Source: Candidatus Omnitrophota bacterium (GTDB lineage: Bacteria > Omnitrophota > Gorgyraeia > JAGLLT01). From it: DNA of 40,859 nucleotides. The notes under the pieces are model-generated. The model made no database searches. It was not told the DNA's origin and saw nothing but the letters and a program-made list of their open reading frames with translations. Both the position numbers and the translations under genes were made by a program. Location: the NCBI GenBank assembly GCA_030632085.1, contig DAOVJY010000004.1, positions 80,000 through 120,858 on the forward strand. The letters run 5' to 3'. How positions within the stretch are numbered: the first letter of the stretch is position 1; each line of letters begins with the position of its first letter. Shown here one piece after another: positions 40,727-40,859 of the stretch.

Positions 40727-40859
40727 AGTTACAAGTACAAAGTCACAAGTCACAAGTCACAAGTCACAAGTCACAAGTCACAAGTCACAAGTCACAAGTC
40801 ACAAGTCACAAGTCACAAGTCACAAGTCACAAGTCACAAGTCACAAGTCACAAGTCACA
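40727..40859. repeat. Heptamer tandem array: two variant units plus 17 perfect AGTCACA copies, open at the window edge
   Basis: agttaca and agtacaa are followed by exactly 17 uninterrupted agtcaca units (40741-40859) that reach the last base of the window. The true length is unknown. The first variant pair repeats the order seen at 18177-18190. Confidence 0.97.

Noticed and set aside
40727-40859. CRISPR array
   Set aside because: The unit is 7 bases with no spacers, there are no cas genes, and the other arrays vary inside the unit, not between units.

Overview
The window reads as chromosomal DNA of an uncultured Gram-negative (diderm) bacterium. It carries a secretin-based type IV pilus locus, an LpxL-type acyltransferase, outer-membrane-style lipoproteins and a full set of bacterial housekeeping genes, with A+T-rich third positions and A+T-rich spacers. 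The gene families and the many short intergenic repeats remind me of Candidatus Omnitrophota or a neighbouring candidate phylum. That placement is inference from memory, not a search result. All 42 protein genes, the one tRNA and the one pseudogene I can support lie on the minus strand, so transcription runs from the right edge to the left.

Layout in the direction of transcription. (1) 40859-34858: pilus assembly block with a stand-alone MshEN-domain protein, two tandem PilB ATPases and PilC, then the major pilin PilA behind a perfect consensus promoter and before a strong terminator. (2) 34196-29865: a promoter, a broken mini-prepilin, then pilM-N-O-P-Q and a terminator. (3) rng (RNase G), ending in its own terminator. 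(4) 28057-18507: a long run rplU-rpmA-obg-proB-proA-nadD-CBS/CNNM membrane protein-glycolipid glycosyltransferase-47-residue zinc-ribbon protein-rsfS-argS-lipB. (5) 18151-12900: a stand-alone lipoyl domain, an aminotransferase, LpxL-like acyltransferase, GT2, pcm, a small membrane exporter and a ThiI/MnmA-like PP-loop protein. (6) A single lipoprotein gene with its own promoter and terminator. (7) 12367-8362: pgsA-plsY-gpsA phospholipid genes, then two exported proteins of unknown role. (8) tRNA-Pro(GGG) with a decayed partial copy beside it. (9) 7991-1: hom-thrC-apgM-like-lysC-cimA-valS, for threonine and isoleucine precursors from aspartate and pyruvate. The ApgM-like protein stands where a homoserine kinase is expected.

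The most unusual DNA is between the genes. Spacers at about 5.5, 18.2, 34.3-34.6 and 40.8 kb carry tandem arrays with a strict 7-base period, from degenerate to a perfect 17-copy array that runs off the right edge. An approximately 150-270 bp imperfect repeat occurs three times, once inverted. One copy has been split by a 43-bp nested palindrome flanked by a 5-bp direct repeat, and the sister copy preserves the empty site. I found no CRISPR array, no transposase, no phage genes and no recognisable new defence or biosynthetic system. The best candidates for something undescribed are the heptamer/palindrome repeat biology, the frameshifted mini-prepilin under an intact promoter at the head of pilM-Q, and the stand-alone MshEN protein ahead of two PilB genes.
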